From contig UCKS01000008.1 of NCBI GenBank assembly GCA_900473045.1, positions 135,971 through 199,970 of the forward strand: 64,000 bases of DNA. Direction: 5' to 3'. Both the position numbers and the translations under genes were made by a program. The notes under the pieces are model-generated. The model was given only the letters and a program-made list of their open reading frames with translations. It was not told the DNA's origin and made no database searches. This document shows, one piece after another, positions 40,822 through 49,003 of this stretch. Source of the DNA: Hyphomicrobiales bacterium (GTDB lineage: Bacteria; Pseudomonadota; Alphaproteobacteria; Rhizobiales; Rhizobiaceae). Position 1 is the stretch's first letter, and each line of letters begins with the position of its first letter.

Positions 40822-42072
40822 ATGACCGATCTCGCACCCGATGCAGGCTACGGCAAACGGAACCGCAAGCTGAAAACCGCGCTGATTCAGCATAAGGCGT
40901 TGAGTTTGGAGGGACTGTCGGAGCGCCTTTTCGGGCTGCTGTTTTCGGGCCTCGTCTATCCGCAGATATGGGAGGATCCGGCCGTCGATATGGCTGCAAT
41001 GCAGCTGCGGCCGGAGCATCATATCGTCACCATCGCTTCCGGTGGCTGCAACATGCTGGCCTACCTGTCTGCGGCACCGGAGCGCATCGATGTCGTCGAC
41101 CTCAACCGCCACCACGTGGCGCTGAACCGGCTAAAACTCGCCGCCTTCCGGCATCTGCCCGGTCATGCCGATATCGTCCGGTTCCTCGCCCGCCATGATC
41201 ACGCCAGCAACGTCCAGGCCTATGATCTGTTCATCGCGCCAAAGCTCGACAATGCCACCCGGCAATACTGGAATTGCCGCAGCCTGACCGGCCAGCGCCG
41301 CATCAAGGTTTTCGGCAAGAACATCTACCGCACCGGCCTGCTCGGCCGCTTCATCGGCCTTGGCCACCTGCTGGCGCGCCTGCACGGCGTCGATCCAAGC
41401 GAGCTTGCCAATGCCCGCTCCATGCGCGAGCAGCGCCAGTTTTTCGACGAGCGGCTGGCTCCCCTGTTCGACCGCCCGGTTATCCGCTGGATCACCAGCC
41501 GTAAGAGCTCGCTGTTCGGCCTCGGCATTCCACCGCAGCAGTTCGACGAACTGGCAAGCCTCAGCGCCGAAAAATCGCTGGCCGGCGTCCTGCGCCACCG
41601 GCTAGAAAAGCTCTGCTGCCATTTTCCGCTCAAGGAAAACTACTTCGCCTGGCAGGCCTTTGCCCGCCGCTATCCGTTGCCGCATGAGGGTGAACTGCCT
41701 GACTATCTTGAGGCCAGCCGCCACGAGACCATCCGCAACAATGCCGAGCGCGTGCATGTGCATCACGCCAGCTTTACCGAACTGCTGGCCAAGAAAGCTG
41801 CCGGTTCTGTCGATCGCTACGTCCTGCTCGATGCACAGGACTGGATGAACGACCGCCAGCTCAACGACCTGTGGAGCGAAATCACCCGTACATCCGCAGA
41901 GGGTGCCATGGTGATCTTCCGCACCGCCGCCGAAGCCAGCATTCTGGAAGGTCGCGTCTCCGAAACCGTGCTCGGCCAGTGGCACTACGATAGTGAGCAG
42001 TCGCAGGCGCTCAACCTGAAGGACCGCTCGGCCATCTATGGCGGTTTCCACATTTACAGGAAGACGGCATGA
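40822..42072 (+). CDS. btaA: SAM:diacylglycerol 3-amino-3-carboxypropyl transferase BtaA
   Basis: 416 aa, the same length as Rhodobacter BtaA. It transfers the aminocarboxypropyl group of SAM to diacylglycerol, the first step to the betaine lipid DGTS, a phosphorus-free membrane lipid. DUF3419 family: 'GLVYPQIWEDPAVDM', SAM-binding 'HIVTIASGGCNMLAYL' with 'IDVVDLNRHHVALNRLKL', and C-terminal 'VLLDAQDWMNDRQLNDLW'. Overlaps btaB by 4 nt. In Sinorhizobium btaAB is induced by phosphate starvation through PhoB; only a poor Pho-box match was seen upstream. Confidence 0.95.
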   Translation: MTDLAPDAGYGKRNRKLKTALIQHKALSLEGLSERLFGLLFSGLVYPQIWEDPAVDMAAMQLRPEHHIVTIASGGCNMLAYLSAAPERIDVVDLNRHHVALNRLKLAAFRHLPGHADIVRFLARHDHASNVQAYDLFIAPKLDNATRQYWNCRSLTGQRRIKVFGKNIYRTGLLGRFIGLGHLLARLHGVDPSELANARSMREQRQFFDERLAPLFDRPVIRWITSRKSSLFGLGIPPQQFDELASLSAEKSLAGVLRHRLEKLCCHFPLKENYFAWQAFARRYPLPHEGELPDYLEASRHETIRNNAERVHVHHASFTELLAKKAAGSVDRYVLLDAQDWMNDRQLNDLWSEITRTSAEGAMVIFRTAAEASILEGRVSETVLGQWHYDSEQSQALNLKDRSAIYGGFHIYRKTA

Positions 42073-42737
42073 CGGCGATCGGGACAGATGCGGGAAGCAG
42101 CCATGCCGACCGCATGGACCGGATGTATCGCACCCAGCGGCATGTCTACGATCTGACCCGTAAATACTATCTGTTCGGGCGCGATACGCTGATCAACGAG
42201 CTGAACGTTCCCGCCGGCGGCAGCGTGCTTGAAGTCGGCTGCGGTACCGGCCGCAATCTGGCGCTGATCGGTCGGCGTTTTCCGCACGCAAGGCTGTTCG
42301 GGCTCGATATTTCAGCGGAGATGCTGGTCTCTGCCGAGGCAAAACTCGGTAAGCACGGCCGGACCCGCACAATCCTGCGCGTCGCCGACGCGACCGATTT
42401 TCAGCCGTCCGAATTCGGCGAGACGGGTTTCGACCGGATCGTCATTTCATACGCCCTGTCGATGATCCCGGACTGGGAAAAGGCAATCGGTGCGGCAATC
42501 GCCGCACTCAATCCGGGGGGATCGCTGCACATTGCCGATTTCGGCCAGCAGGAGCGCCTGCCTCGCCTGTTCCGGCGCGGATTGCAGGCTTGGCTGAAGC
42601 GGTTCCACGTCACGCCGCGCGAGTCGATGGAGGCCGCTCTCAGGTTCAACGCCGGCAAGTTCGGCGACGTCCTGGAATTCCGACCGATCGGAGGTGGCTA
42701 CGCCTGGCTCTTCACCTACCGGCGCACGGCACAATAA
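42069..42737 (+). CDS. btaB: Betaine-lipid N-methyltransferase BtaB
   Basis: 222 aa. SAM-dependent methyltransferase that trimethylates the head group made by BtaA to give DGTS. Motif I 'VLEVGCGTGRNLALIG', 'LFGLDISAEMLVSA' and 'GGSLHIADFGQQERLP' are clear. Start overlaps btaA stop (ATGA). Identification depends strongly on the partnership with BtaA. Confidence 0.94.
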   Translation: MTAIGTDAGSSHADRMDRMYRTQRHVYDLTRKYYLFGRDTLINELNVPAGGSVLEVGCGTGRNLALIGRRFPHARLFGLDISAEMLVSAEAKLGKHGRTRTILRVADATDFQPSEFGETGFDRIVISYALSMIPDWEKAIGAAIAALNPGGSLHIADFGQQERLPRLFRRGLQAWLKRFHVTPRESMEAALRFNAGKFGDVLEFRPIGGGYAWLFTYRRTAQ

Positions 42738-42957
42738 GCCGTCGCAAGCCTCACGACATCATTGCGTTCTACCGTTGAACCGTCGGCAAATGCGTGCCGC
42801 TGGCGTTTTGACGCGCCGCTTTCGCAATTGCCGCTTGAAACTAACGCAATTTTTACGATGATATGGTGAAAATGAGGTTCATGCCTCCTGGGGGATTCAC
42901 ATCAGCGGATATCATCGTGTGAGGCAGCAACGTCGATCGTTTCAGAACGGAAACCTC

Positions 42958-43758
42958 ATGCGCCGGCTATTCCTGGCTCTTCTGCCTATTGTCTCGCTGC
43001 TTTCCGCCTGCACATCGACAGATTACGATCTCGTCTCCACCGCATCGATCCCGCCAAAGTTTCAGGACAAGGATCCGCAGAATTTCGGGACGCGCACGCC
43101 GCAGCATCACAATATCCACGGCATCGACGTGTCGAAATGGCAGGGTGATATCGACTGGGCCAAGGTAAAGGGCTCCGGCGTCTCCTTCGCCTTCATCAAG
43201 GCGACGGAAGGCAAGGACCGGATCGACGCCAAGTTCGGCGAATACTGGCAGAAGGCTCGCGCCGCCGGCCTGCCCTATGCCCCATACCACTTCTACTATT
43301 TCTGCTCCACGGCCGACGATCAGGCCGACTGGTTCATTGCCAATGTGCCCAAGAGCGCGGTCTACCTGCCGCCGGTTCTCGACGTCGAATGGAACGGTGA
43401 ATCCAAGACCTGCAAGTATCGGCCGTCGCCGCTGACCGTCCAGAGCGAAATGAAGCGTTTCATGGACCGGCTGGAGGCCTATTACGGCAAGCGCCCGATC
43501 ATCTACACATCGGTCGATTTCCACCGCGACAATCTTGTCGGCCAGTTCACGGACTATCATTTCTGGGTCCGCTCGGTCGCCGCGCACCCAACGGAAATCT
43601 ACACCGAGCGCCGCTGGGCCTTCTGGCAATATACCAGCACCGGCGTCATCCCCGGTATTCAGGGCAATACCGACATCAACGTTTTCGCGGGTTCCCAGAA
43701 GAACTGGAAGAGCTGGGTCGCAGCCGTTTCCAAGCCCCGCGAACCGGCGCAAAACTGA
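42958..43758 (+). CDS. GH25 muramidase-like lipoprotein
   Basis: 266 aa from ATG 42958; GGAAAC precedes it. A lipobox (LLSAC, about residue 17) points to a lipoprotein. Glycoside hydrolase family 25 (lysozyme) domain covers about 45-250: 'IHGIDVSKWQGDIDWAKVKG', 'VSFAFIKATEGKD', catalytic DxE in 'PPVLDVEWNGES', and 'FWQYTSTGVIPGIQGNTDIN'. Expected to cut the MurNAc-GlcNAc bond of peptidoglycan. 220 bp after btaB with no clear terminator between them. Confidence 0.92.
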   Translation: MRRLFLALLPIVSLLSACTSTDYDLVSTASIPPKFQDKDPQNFGTRTPQHHNIHGIDVSKWQGDIDWAKVKGSGVSFAFIKATEGKDRIDAKFGEYWQKARAAGLPYAPYHFYYFCSTADDQADWFIANVPKSAVYLPPVLDVEWNGESKTCKYRPSPLTVQSEMKRFMDRLEAYYGKRPIIYTSVDFHRDNLVGQFTDYHFWVRSVAAHPTEIYTERRWAFWQYTSTGVIPGIQGNTDINVFAGSQKNWKSWVAAVSKPREPAQN

Positions 43759-43889
43759 GACAGATACGCCGGTCTTTCTTCTTTCCGCCCCATTGCCGTG
43801 CGACAGCCGCTGCCATATTTTCAGCGAAACAAAGGTAGCCGTTTTCGCGCTGCTTTCGGCCGGTTTTGGCCTGACAACAAGGACTTGCG

Positions 43890-45107
43890 ATGACACGCAG
43901 CACACTGCGCTCCGTTCTTTCGATCGGTTTTCTCACCCTTCTGGCCTCGTCTGCGCTGGCGCAGCAGGCTGCAAAGCCTGCCACCCCTGCAGTCGCCTGC
44001 GGCGGCGATCTCGCCGCCTTCCTGCAGGGCGTCAAGGCGGAGGCGATTGCCAAGGGTATTCCGGCCGACGTCGTCGATCGTGCGCTGGCCGGTGCCGCCA
44101 TTTCGGAGAAGGTGCTGAGCCGTGACCGGGCCCAGGGCGTCTTCAAACAGAGCTTTACCGAATTCTCGCAGCGCACCGTCAGCAAGGCGCGGCTGGATAT
44201 CGGCGCTAAGAAGATGAAGGAATATGCCGCAGTCTTTGAACGGGCCGAAAAGGAATTCGGCGTTCCAGCTCCGGTGATCACCGCCTTCTGGGCAATGGAA
44301 ACCGATTTCGGCGCAGTCCAGGGCGATTTCAATACCCGCAACGCTCTGGTGACGCTGTCGCATGATTGCCGCCGCCCGGAAATGTTCCGTCCACAACTGA
44401 TCTCGGCCATCGAGATGGTTCAACACGGCGACCTCGATCCGGAAACAACGACGGGCGCCTGGGCCGGCGAAATCGGCCAGGTGCAGATGCTGCCGGAAGA
44501 CATTATCGCACAGGGCATGGATGGCGACGGCGATGGTCACGTCAACCTCAAGCAGAGCTCGCCGGATGCGATCCTGACGGCGGCGAAATTCATCAAGAGC
44601 CTCGGGTTTGTCGCCGGCCAACCGTGGATTCAGGAAGTCAATCTGCCGGAAAACCTGCCTTGGGAGAAGACCGGGTTGCAGACGGGCATGACCGCCGGCG
44701 ACTGGTTCAAACTCGGCGTCAAGCCGCGCGACGGCAACACCGCATTCCCCCAGCTTGCCTCATCTCTGGTCATCCCGCAGGGCCGCCACGGCGTCGCCTT
44801 CCTGACCTACCCGAACTTCAACGTCTATCTCGAATGGAACCAGTCGTTCATCTACACGACTTCGGCTGCCTATTTCGCCACTCGGCTTGCCGGCGCCCCG
44901 ACATATGACAACCATACGCCGGACCCGGGATTGACCGACGAAGGCATGAAGGCGCTACAAACGAAGCTGCAGGCCAAGGGCCATGATGTCGGCAAGATCG
45001 ACGGCATCCTCGGATCCGGCACCCGTGCTGCTCTTCAGAAGGAACAGTTGCGCCTTGGCATCCCGGCCGATGGCTGGGCAACGCCCGACGTTCTCAACGC
45101 TCTGTAA
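43890..45107 (+). CDS. MltB-family lytic murein transglycosylase
   Basis: 405 aa. Signal peptide 'LSIGFLTLLASSALA', SLT_2 (MltB) domain about 45-330 with catalytic Glu in 'TAFWAMETDFGAVQGDFNT', and a C-terminal peptidoglycan-binding domain ('GLTDEGMKALQTKLQAKGHD', 'GKIDGILGSGTRAALQKEQ'). Acts in the periplasm on glycan strands. The 3' end overlaps the convergent antiporter gene by 14 bp. Confidence 0.94.
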   Translation: MTRSTLRSVLSIGFLTLLASSALAQQAAKPATPAVACGGDLAAFLQGVKAEAIAKGIPADVVDRALAGAAISEKVLSRDRAQGVFKQSFTEFSQRTVSKARLDIGAKKMKEYAAVFERAEKEFGVPAPVITAFWAMETDFGAVQGDFNTRNALVTLSHDCRRPEMFRPQLISAIEMVQHGDLDPETTTGAWAGEIGQVQMLPEDIIAQGMDGDGDGHVNLKQSSPDAILTAAKFIKSLGFVAGQPWIQEVNLPENLPWEKTGLQTGMTAGDWFKLGVKPRDGNTAFPQLASSLVIPQGRHGVAFLTYPNFNVYLEWNQSFIYTTSAAYFATRLAGAPTYDNHTPDPGLTDEGMKALQTKLQAKGHDVGKIDGILGSGTRAALQKEQLRLGIPADGWATPDVLNAL

Positions 45108-46476
45108 GATCGTCTTCAGTCTTGTTTTCCAACCTTGCCCGCCGCCGGTGATGGCGGGCAAGGCGCGAAGCGCGGTAGCGCAGCATCAACGACCAGCGGG
45201 CACCGGCAAGTGCTGCTCCCCGTTTCGACACCTCGCTCAGTTCGCGTGCATAGGCGACTGCAAAGGCCTCGCGGTACGTCAGCAGATGTCCGGAAGCAAT
45301 ATTTTCCAGCCGGTGCATCATGCTCACCCAAAGCGGCGAAACCAGCAGCGACACTGCCGTGACGGCAATTGCCACCTTATAGGTATCGAATTGCAGCACG
45401 CCCGCGCCAAGCCCGGCAGCGGCCAGCACGAAGGAAAATTCGCCGATCTGCGCCATCGATAGGCCGGCGACCAGGGCAATCTGCGGCGATGAGCCGGTCT
45501 TGCGCAGCAGGAAAATGTTCAGCACGGTCTTGGCCGCAATGACGATCAGCGCAGCACTGAGCACCGACCAGAAATTCTCGCCAATGAAAGTGAGGTCGAT
45601 CAGCAACCCGATCGACAGGAAGAAAACCACCAAAAGCACGCTCTGGATCGGCTCGATCACCGGGATCACCCGGCTGCGCAAGGTGGAATTGCCAATCACG
45701 ATGCCGGACAGAAATGCGCCATAGGCCGGCGACATGCCCGCGAGACCGGAAATGGCGGCGGCGCCGAAGCAGACGGCAAGCGCGCCCAAAGCCAGGATCT
45801 CGACCTTGTCTTCGACCGCCTCGCTATAGGGAACCTTCAACTTGCCGTGGCGGCCGAACCACCAGAGCAGGGCCGCCAGAATGCCGATCGCGATGACCAT
45901 CTTGATCGCGATGATGCCGATATGCAGCTCCTCGCCACCAAGGCTCGAGACCAGGATCAGCATCGGGACAACGGCGATATCCTGCGCAATCAGCACGCCG
46001 ACGGCGATCCGCCCGGTCTCGCTGCGCAGCTCGCCCATGTCCTCCAGCATCTTCATGGCAACGACAGTGGAAGACATCGCGATAACGAAACCGAGGATCA
46101 GCCCCTCAGCCATGGTCGCGCCGGTGATCAGCGCGATCAGGCCCGCCGCAGCGATGGCCGCGATCACCTGCCCGCCCGCAACGCTCAAGGCCTGGCGCAG
46201 GCTGAGCACGAACGCCTTGATCGACAGTTCCATGCCGATGAAGAACAGAAGGACGACGACGCCCATTTCGGCAAGCAGCGTGACATTGGCGTTGTTGGAG
46301 ATGAAGCCGAACCCCGTCGGCCCCAGGGCAACCCCCGCCAGAATGAAGCCGACCAGCGGCGGTTGCCGCAGCCGCAGGAAGCCCAGCCCCAGAATGGCTG
46401 CGACCGCCACGACGATGGCGATAGAGATCAGCCCCTGGCCATCATGCGCCGCGGCGGCGATCGATTGTGTCGTCAA
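45094..46476 (-). CDS. CPA2-family cation:proton antiporter
   Basis: 460 aa, about 12-13 transmembrane helices. KefB/YbaL-like Na+/H+ exchanger domain: 'PPLVGFILAGVALGPTGFGF', 'EMGVVVLLFFIGMELS', 'IAMSSTVVAMKMLEDMGE', 'GVLIAQDIAVVPMLI' (the conserved QD pair), 'MSPAYGAFLSGIVIG'. It lacks the C-terminal TrkA-N nucleotide-binding domain of KefB/C, ending instead in a basic cytosolic tail. Ion specificity is unknown. Divergent from the DMT gene at 46609. Confidence 0.9.
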   Translation of the reverse strand: MTTQSIAAAAHDGQGLISIAIVVAVAAILGLGFLRLRQPPLVGFILAGVALGPTGFGFISNNANVTLLAEMGVVVLLFFIGMELSIKAFVLSLRQALSVAGGQVIAAIAAAGLIALITGATMAEGLILGFVIAMSSTVVAMKMLEDMGELRSETGRIAVGVLIAQDIAVVPMLILVSSLGGEELHIGIIAIKMVIAIGILAALLWWFGRHGKLKVPYSEAVEDKVEILALGALAVCFGAAAISGLAGMSPAYGAFLSGIVIGNSTLRSRVIPVIEPIQSVLLVVFFLSIGLLIDLTFIGENFWSVLSAALIVIAAKTVLNIFLLRKTGSSPQIALVAGLSMAQIGEFSFVLAAAGLGAGVLQFDTYKVAIAVTAVSLLVSPLWVSMMHRLENIASGHLLTYREAFAVAYARELSEVSKRGAALAGARWSLMLRYRASRLARHHRRRARLENKTEDDLTER

Positions 46477-46608
46477 AGGCTCCAGCAGATCGTCCTCATA
46501 TCTATGCCATGCCTATCTGTGACATGGTTGAAGAATCGGGTGGATAAATCCCACCCTACGCCTTAACGCTCGCTATGTTCCGAATGAGGCAGGGGAAGGT
46601 CAAGTCAC

Positions 46609-47544
46609 ATGCATGCGAAAGCCGACGGTCTGCAGAACCGCATGACGCTTGCCACCTGGGGCCTTCTGGCTCTGCTCGGGCTGATCTGGGGCGGTTCGTT
46701 CTTTTTCGCGCGCATCGCCATCCAACATGTGCCGGCATTTACCCTTGTTCTGCTGCGCGTAGCGCTGGCGGCATTGGCGCTGCATATCTACGTGTTCGGC
46801 CGCCATGATATTTACCGCGAACTCAAGGCCCGCTGGCCGCAATTCCTGCTGCTCGGCCTGATCAACAACGCCATTCCGCACACATTCATCTTTCTAGGCC
46901 AGACACAGATCGGCGCCGGGCTCGCGGCCATCCTCAACGCCACCACGCCAGTCTGGACCGTGCTGATCGCCAATGCGCTGACGCAGGACGAGAAGTTGAG
47001 CCTCGCCAAGATCGCCGGCTGCCTGCTCGGCCTTGCCGGCACAGCCGTCCTGATCGGCCCCAGTGTCCTACCGGGCCTGACGCAGGCGGGCAGCAGCATT
47101 CCGCTCTGGGCGTTGCTGTTTCCGGTGGCCGCCGCGATCAGCTATGGTTTTGCGGCGACCTATGGTAAGCGCTTCCGGGGACTGGCAGCACCGGTCACGG
47201 CGGCCGGACAGCTCACCGCATCGACGCTGATCATGCTGCCACTCTCCCTGATCGTCGATCAGCCATGGCAGTTGCCCTTTCCACCGATGACCTCCGTGCT
47301 GGCGATTCTCGCTTTGGCGCTTCTATCGACCGCCTACGGCTATATTTTATTCTTCCGCATCATGAGCCGGGCCGGTGCCACCAATACGTCGCTGGTCACC
47401 CTTCTGGTGCCGCCAAGCGCCATTTTCCTCGGCGTCCTGTTCCTCGGGGAAACGCTGGAGAAGACCGATATTGCCGGCATGCTGCTGATCGCAGCTGGCC
47501 TCGTGGTGCTTGACGGCCGCCTTCTGCCCGGCCGCCGCACATAA
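46609..47544 (+). CDS. EamA-family DMT transporter
   Basis: 311 aa, ten helices, two EamA repeats. Start ATG 46609 has GGGGAAGG 9 nt upstream. 'GLIWGGSFFFARIAIQHVPA', 'RVALAALALHIYVF', 'NNAIPHTFIFLGQTQI' and 'LVTLLVPPSAIFLGVLFLGE' are typical of the YdcZ/RhaT-like EamA group. Substrate unknown. No relation to the other two DMT genes here beyond the family. Confidence 0.88.
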   Translation: MHAKADGLQNRMTLATWGLLALLGLIWGGSFFFARIAIQHVPAFTLVLLRVALAALALHIYVFGRHDIYRELKARWPQFLLLGLINNAIPHTFIFLGQTQIGAGLAAILNATTPVWTVLIANALTQDEKLSLAKIAGCLLGLAGTAVLIGPSVLPGLTQAGSSIPLWALLFPVAAAISYGFAATYGKRFRGLAAPVTAAGQLTASTLIMLPLSLIVDQPWQLPFPPMTSVLAILALALLSTAYGYILFFRIMSRAGATNTSLVTLLVPPSAIFLGVLFLGETLEKTDIAGMLLIAAGLVVLDGRLLPGRRT

Positions 47545-47565
47545 ACGCCAACCATGGAATCAAAC

Positions 47566-47581
47566 GCCTGCTTCGGCAGGC
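47566..47581 (+). terminator. UUCG-capped hairpin after DMT gene
   Basis: GCCTGC-TTCG-GCAGGC, a 6-bp stem with an extra-stable tetraloop, 22 bp after the stop. No T run follows, so it may be an mRNA-end stabiliser. Confidence 0.4.
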
Positions 47582-47811
47582 TGAGGATGTGTCCAATTGG
47601 TCACTCACAGCGCATTTCAGCGTGTCACATTAACCAAAGTAAAGACATTGTGAAAAAATTGTGGCGACGGAAAAAACTGCTATTAATCATGGACTTACCC
47701 CTGTGAATAAGCTCCTCCGGGGCATGCAATACCGCAACGCAGCATAACTTTTCCTTTCATGCGTGACATTTTCCCCCTATCTTTCGGAGGTCAACGCAAG
47801 GAGGGCCGGTT

Positions 47812-47889
47812 ATGGGAATGACACATTCGTTGAATGTCCTCATGATAAGTGCAGCGTTCGTATTTATCGGAAGCATGCTTTTCATCTGA
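47812..47889 (+). CDS. Small hydrophobic peptide, 25 aa
   Basis: ATG at 47812 preceded by AGGAGGG 7 nt upstream, the strongest initiation signal in the gap. The peptide begins MGMTHSLNV and continues as one hydrophobic segment (about residues 8-25, ending GSMLFI), so it would be a single-span membrane peptide with a short polar N-terminus. No match is recognised. It has its own gap of more than 260 bp upstream and 186 bp to metF's end on the other strand. Coding is inferred from the Shine-Dalgarno, spacing and composition. Confidence 0.55.
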   Translation: MGMTHSLNVLMISAAFVFIGSMLFI

Positions 47890-48007
47890 AAGCATTAGCC
47901 ACATAGTCCAATCGATAGAGTAGGACTTTAGACCGCAATCCATTGCAGCACGACTCAGCCAGGCAAGGCGCTCTGAAAAGGATCGTAAACCTGAAGCTGC
48001 CAAAGAT

Positions 48008-48044
48008 AAAAAAGCCCTTGAAACCATCCGGTCTCGAGGGCTTT
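48008..48044 (-). terminator. Terminator after metF
   Basis: Thirteen-pair stem with one mismatch (AGCCCTTGAAACC / GGTCTCGAGGGCT), followed on the minus strand by TTTTTT. It can also close transcripts coming from the small ORF on the plus strand, though with a poorer T run. Confidence 0.88.
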
Positions 48045-48075
48045 GTCTATTTCAACGGCGCAATATTTACCAGAT

Positions 48076-49002
48076 TCAGGCAGCGGCACCCGCTGAGCGG
48101 GACTGAACTGCGGCCGGCACTACCCGCTCAAACCCAACGAGATCGCACACGGCTGCCACCAAAGGCGAACGGTTCATCGTGTAGAGATGGAAATCGCGCA
48201 GGCCACGCCGCGCCAGATCGACGATCTGCTCTGCGGCGATATGGGTGGCTTCCTTGAAACGTTCGTCGGGGCTTGCATCGAGATGGACCAGCCGGGTGAC
48301 GATAGCCTCGGGCACCTTTGCACCACAGAGTGCGGCAAACTTGGTGATCCCCGCCAGGTTATTGATCGGCATGATACCGGGGACAACAGGAATAGAGATA
48401 CCCGCCCGCCGGACACGCTCGAGATAGCGCTCGAAATCAGTGTTATCGAAGAAGAACTGGGTGAGCGCCCGCGTCGCGCCATTATCGACCTTCCGCTTCA
48501 GCATATCGATATCGGCATCGACATCCGGGCTTTCAGGGTGCTTTTCCGGATAGGCGGAGACCGAAATATCGAAATCGCCCTTCGCCCGAATTGCCGCCAC
48601 CAGCGCCGCAGCATTCTCGTAACCGCCCGGAAACGGCTCGTAGCGCGCACCAATACCGCCCTGGGGGTCACCCCGCAAAACCACGAAATGACGCACGCCC
48701 TTGCCAATGAACTCGTCAACGATCACATCGACTTCGGCCTTCGTTGCGCCGACACAGGTCAGGTGCGCCGCAGTATTGGCAAAACCCTCGTCATGGATCA
48801 TCCGCTGTACGGCGGTCAACGAGCGCGCCTTGGTGGAGCCGCCAGCGCCATAGGTCATGGTGACAAAAGCCGGATCGAAGGCAGACAGTTCCGCGACGGT
48901 CTGGAACAGGTGGGCTTCCATGTCGTCGTTCTTCGGCGGGAAATATTCGAAGGAAAGCCGCAGGTTTCCACGTTCGGCCGGGTAAAGGGTGTGTATCGGC
49001 AT
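48076..49002 (-). CDS. metF: Methylenetetrahydrofolate reductase MetF
   Basis: 308 aa from ATG 49002 (GGGAGG about 8 nt upstream; the longer frame from 49083 runs into the upstream gene). FAD-dependent reduction of 5,10-methylene-THF to 5-methyl-THF for methionine synthesis. 'LRLSFEYFPPKNDD' N-terminus, 'MTYGAGGSTKARS', 'LRGDPQGG', 'VSAYPEKHPES' and 'QFFFDNTDFERYL' are intact. One base separates it from the ArsR-methyltransferase gene upstream, so the two form an operon. Confidence 0.96.
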   Translation of the reverse strand: MPIHTLYPAERGNLRLSFEYFPPKNDDMEAHLFQTVAELSAFDPAFVTMTYGAGGSTKARSLTAVQRMIHDEGFANTAAHLTCVGATKAEVDVIVDEFIGKGVRHFVVLRGDPQGGIGARYEPFPGGYENAAALVAAIRAKGDFDISVSAYPEKHPESPDVDADIDMLKRKVDNGATRALTQFFFDNTDFERYLERVRRAGISIPVVPGIMPINNLAGITKFAALCGAKVPEAIVTRLVHLDASPDERFKEATHIAAEQIVDLARRGLRDFHLYTMNRSPLVAAVCDLVGFERVVPAAVQSRSAGAAA

Positions 49003-49003
49003 G

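Larger units (their letters stand above)
47545..48075. other. 531-bp gap with small ORF and terminator
   Basis: Between the DMT gene and metF. It holds a UUCG-capped hairpin (47566-47581) just after the DMT stop, an AT-rich stretch (about 47625-47700) with a possible promoter TTGTGG-N16-TATTAA (47659-47686), a strongly initiated 25-codon ORF (47812-47889) and the metF terminator (48008-48044). Confidence 0.7.
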
